Below are positions 6,197 through 6,243 of a stretch of DNA of 6,243 nt, piece by piece. This stretch comes from JAUZPB01 sp050262615 (GTDB lineage: Bacteria > Bacteroidota > Ignavibacteria > Ignavibacteriales > SURF-24): the NCBI GenBank assembly GCA_050262615.1, contig JBLNEL010000062.1, positions 1 to 6,243 on the forward strand, in the 5' to 3' direction. Below the pieces are notes generated by a model. That model did no database searches, was not told the origin of the DNA, and saw only the letters and a list, made by a program, of their open reading frames with translations. Both the position numbers and the translations under genes were made by a program. Numbering within the stretch: the stretch's first letter is position 1; each line of letters begins with the position of its first letter.

Positions 6197-6243
6197 TCTG
6201 ATTTCCTTGTTATTCTGCAAAATGTTATACTATAGGAAACAGA
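6197..6243. repeat. Inverted repeat after the peptidase gene, possible terminator
   Basis: TCTG (6197-6200) plus TTTCCT (6202-6207) are the reverse complement of AGGAAA (6234-6239) plus CAGA (6240-6243), with A6201 bulged. That makes ten pairs around a 26-base loop, starting 8 bases after the stop codon. The loop is large for a classical terminator, and the sequence ends exactly at the outer arm, so any T-run or longer stem lies outside the window. It also contains TGTTAT twice (6208-6213 and 6223-6228). Confidence 0.35.

Overview
The window looks like chromosomal DNA from a member of the Bacteroidota/Chlorobiota group, most likely Ignavibacteria or a close relative. The main reason is the C-terminus of the large peptidase. 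It carries the 'NNYPNPFNPATTISYSLP' opening and the 'GREI..LV...K.AG.H.V.F....LSSGVY.Y' body typical of type IX secretion sorting domains in that group. A small lipoprotein with a 'YLPLNAGNFWEY' motif fits the same picture. This placement is an inference from protein motifs only.

Layout: positions 1-93 are non-coding and contain a 12-bp inverted repeat at the left edge. Positions 94-1143 (minus strand) encode an extended short-chain dehydrogenase/reductase of the sugar-epimerase/dihydroflavonol-reductase-like type. After a 138-bp AT-rich gap, positions 1282-1950 (minus strand) encode a secreted lipoprotein of unknown function. A 603-bp divergent intergenic region (1951-2553) follows. Positions 2554-6189 (plus strand) encode a 1211-residue subtilisin-family (S8) peptidase with signal peptide, propeptide, intact catalytic residues, a long beta-rich ectodomain and a C-terminal type IX sorting domain. 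The last 54 bases are non-coding and hold an inverted repeat that reaches the window edge.

The two minus-strand genes are co-directional and could share a transcript, but their products (a cytoplasmic oxidoreductase and an envelope lipoprotein) show no clear functional link. The peptidase is transcribed divergently and is probably exported to the cell surface or medium through Sec and then the type IX system. No known multi-gene system is evident in the window.

The most unusual signal is not a gene. The divergent intergenic region holds a long interrupted palindrome (about 2204-2326) that can fold into one continuous hairpin of roughly 45 base pairs. A TTGACA box lies just upstream of it and a short T-run just downstream. 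It could be a structured small RNA or a palindromic repeat or miniature mobile element. The sequence alone does not decide between these.
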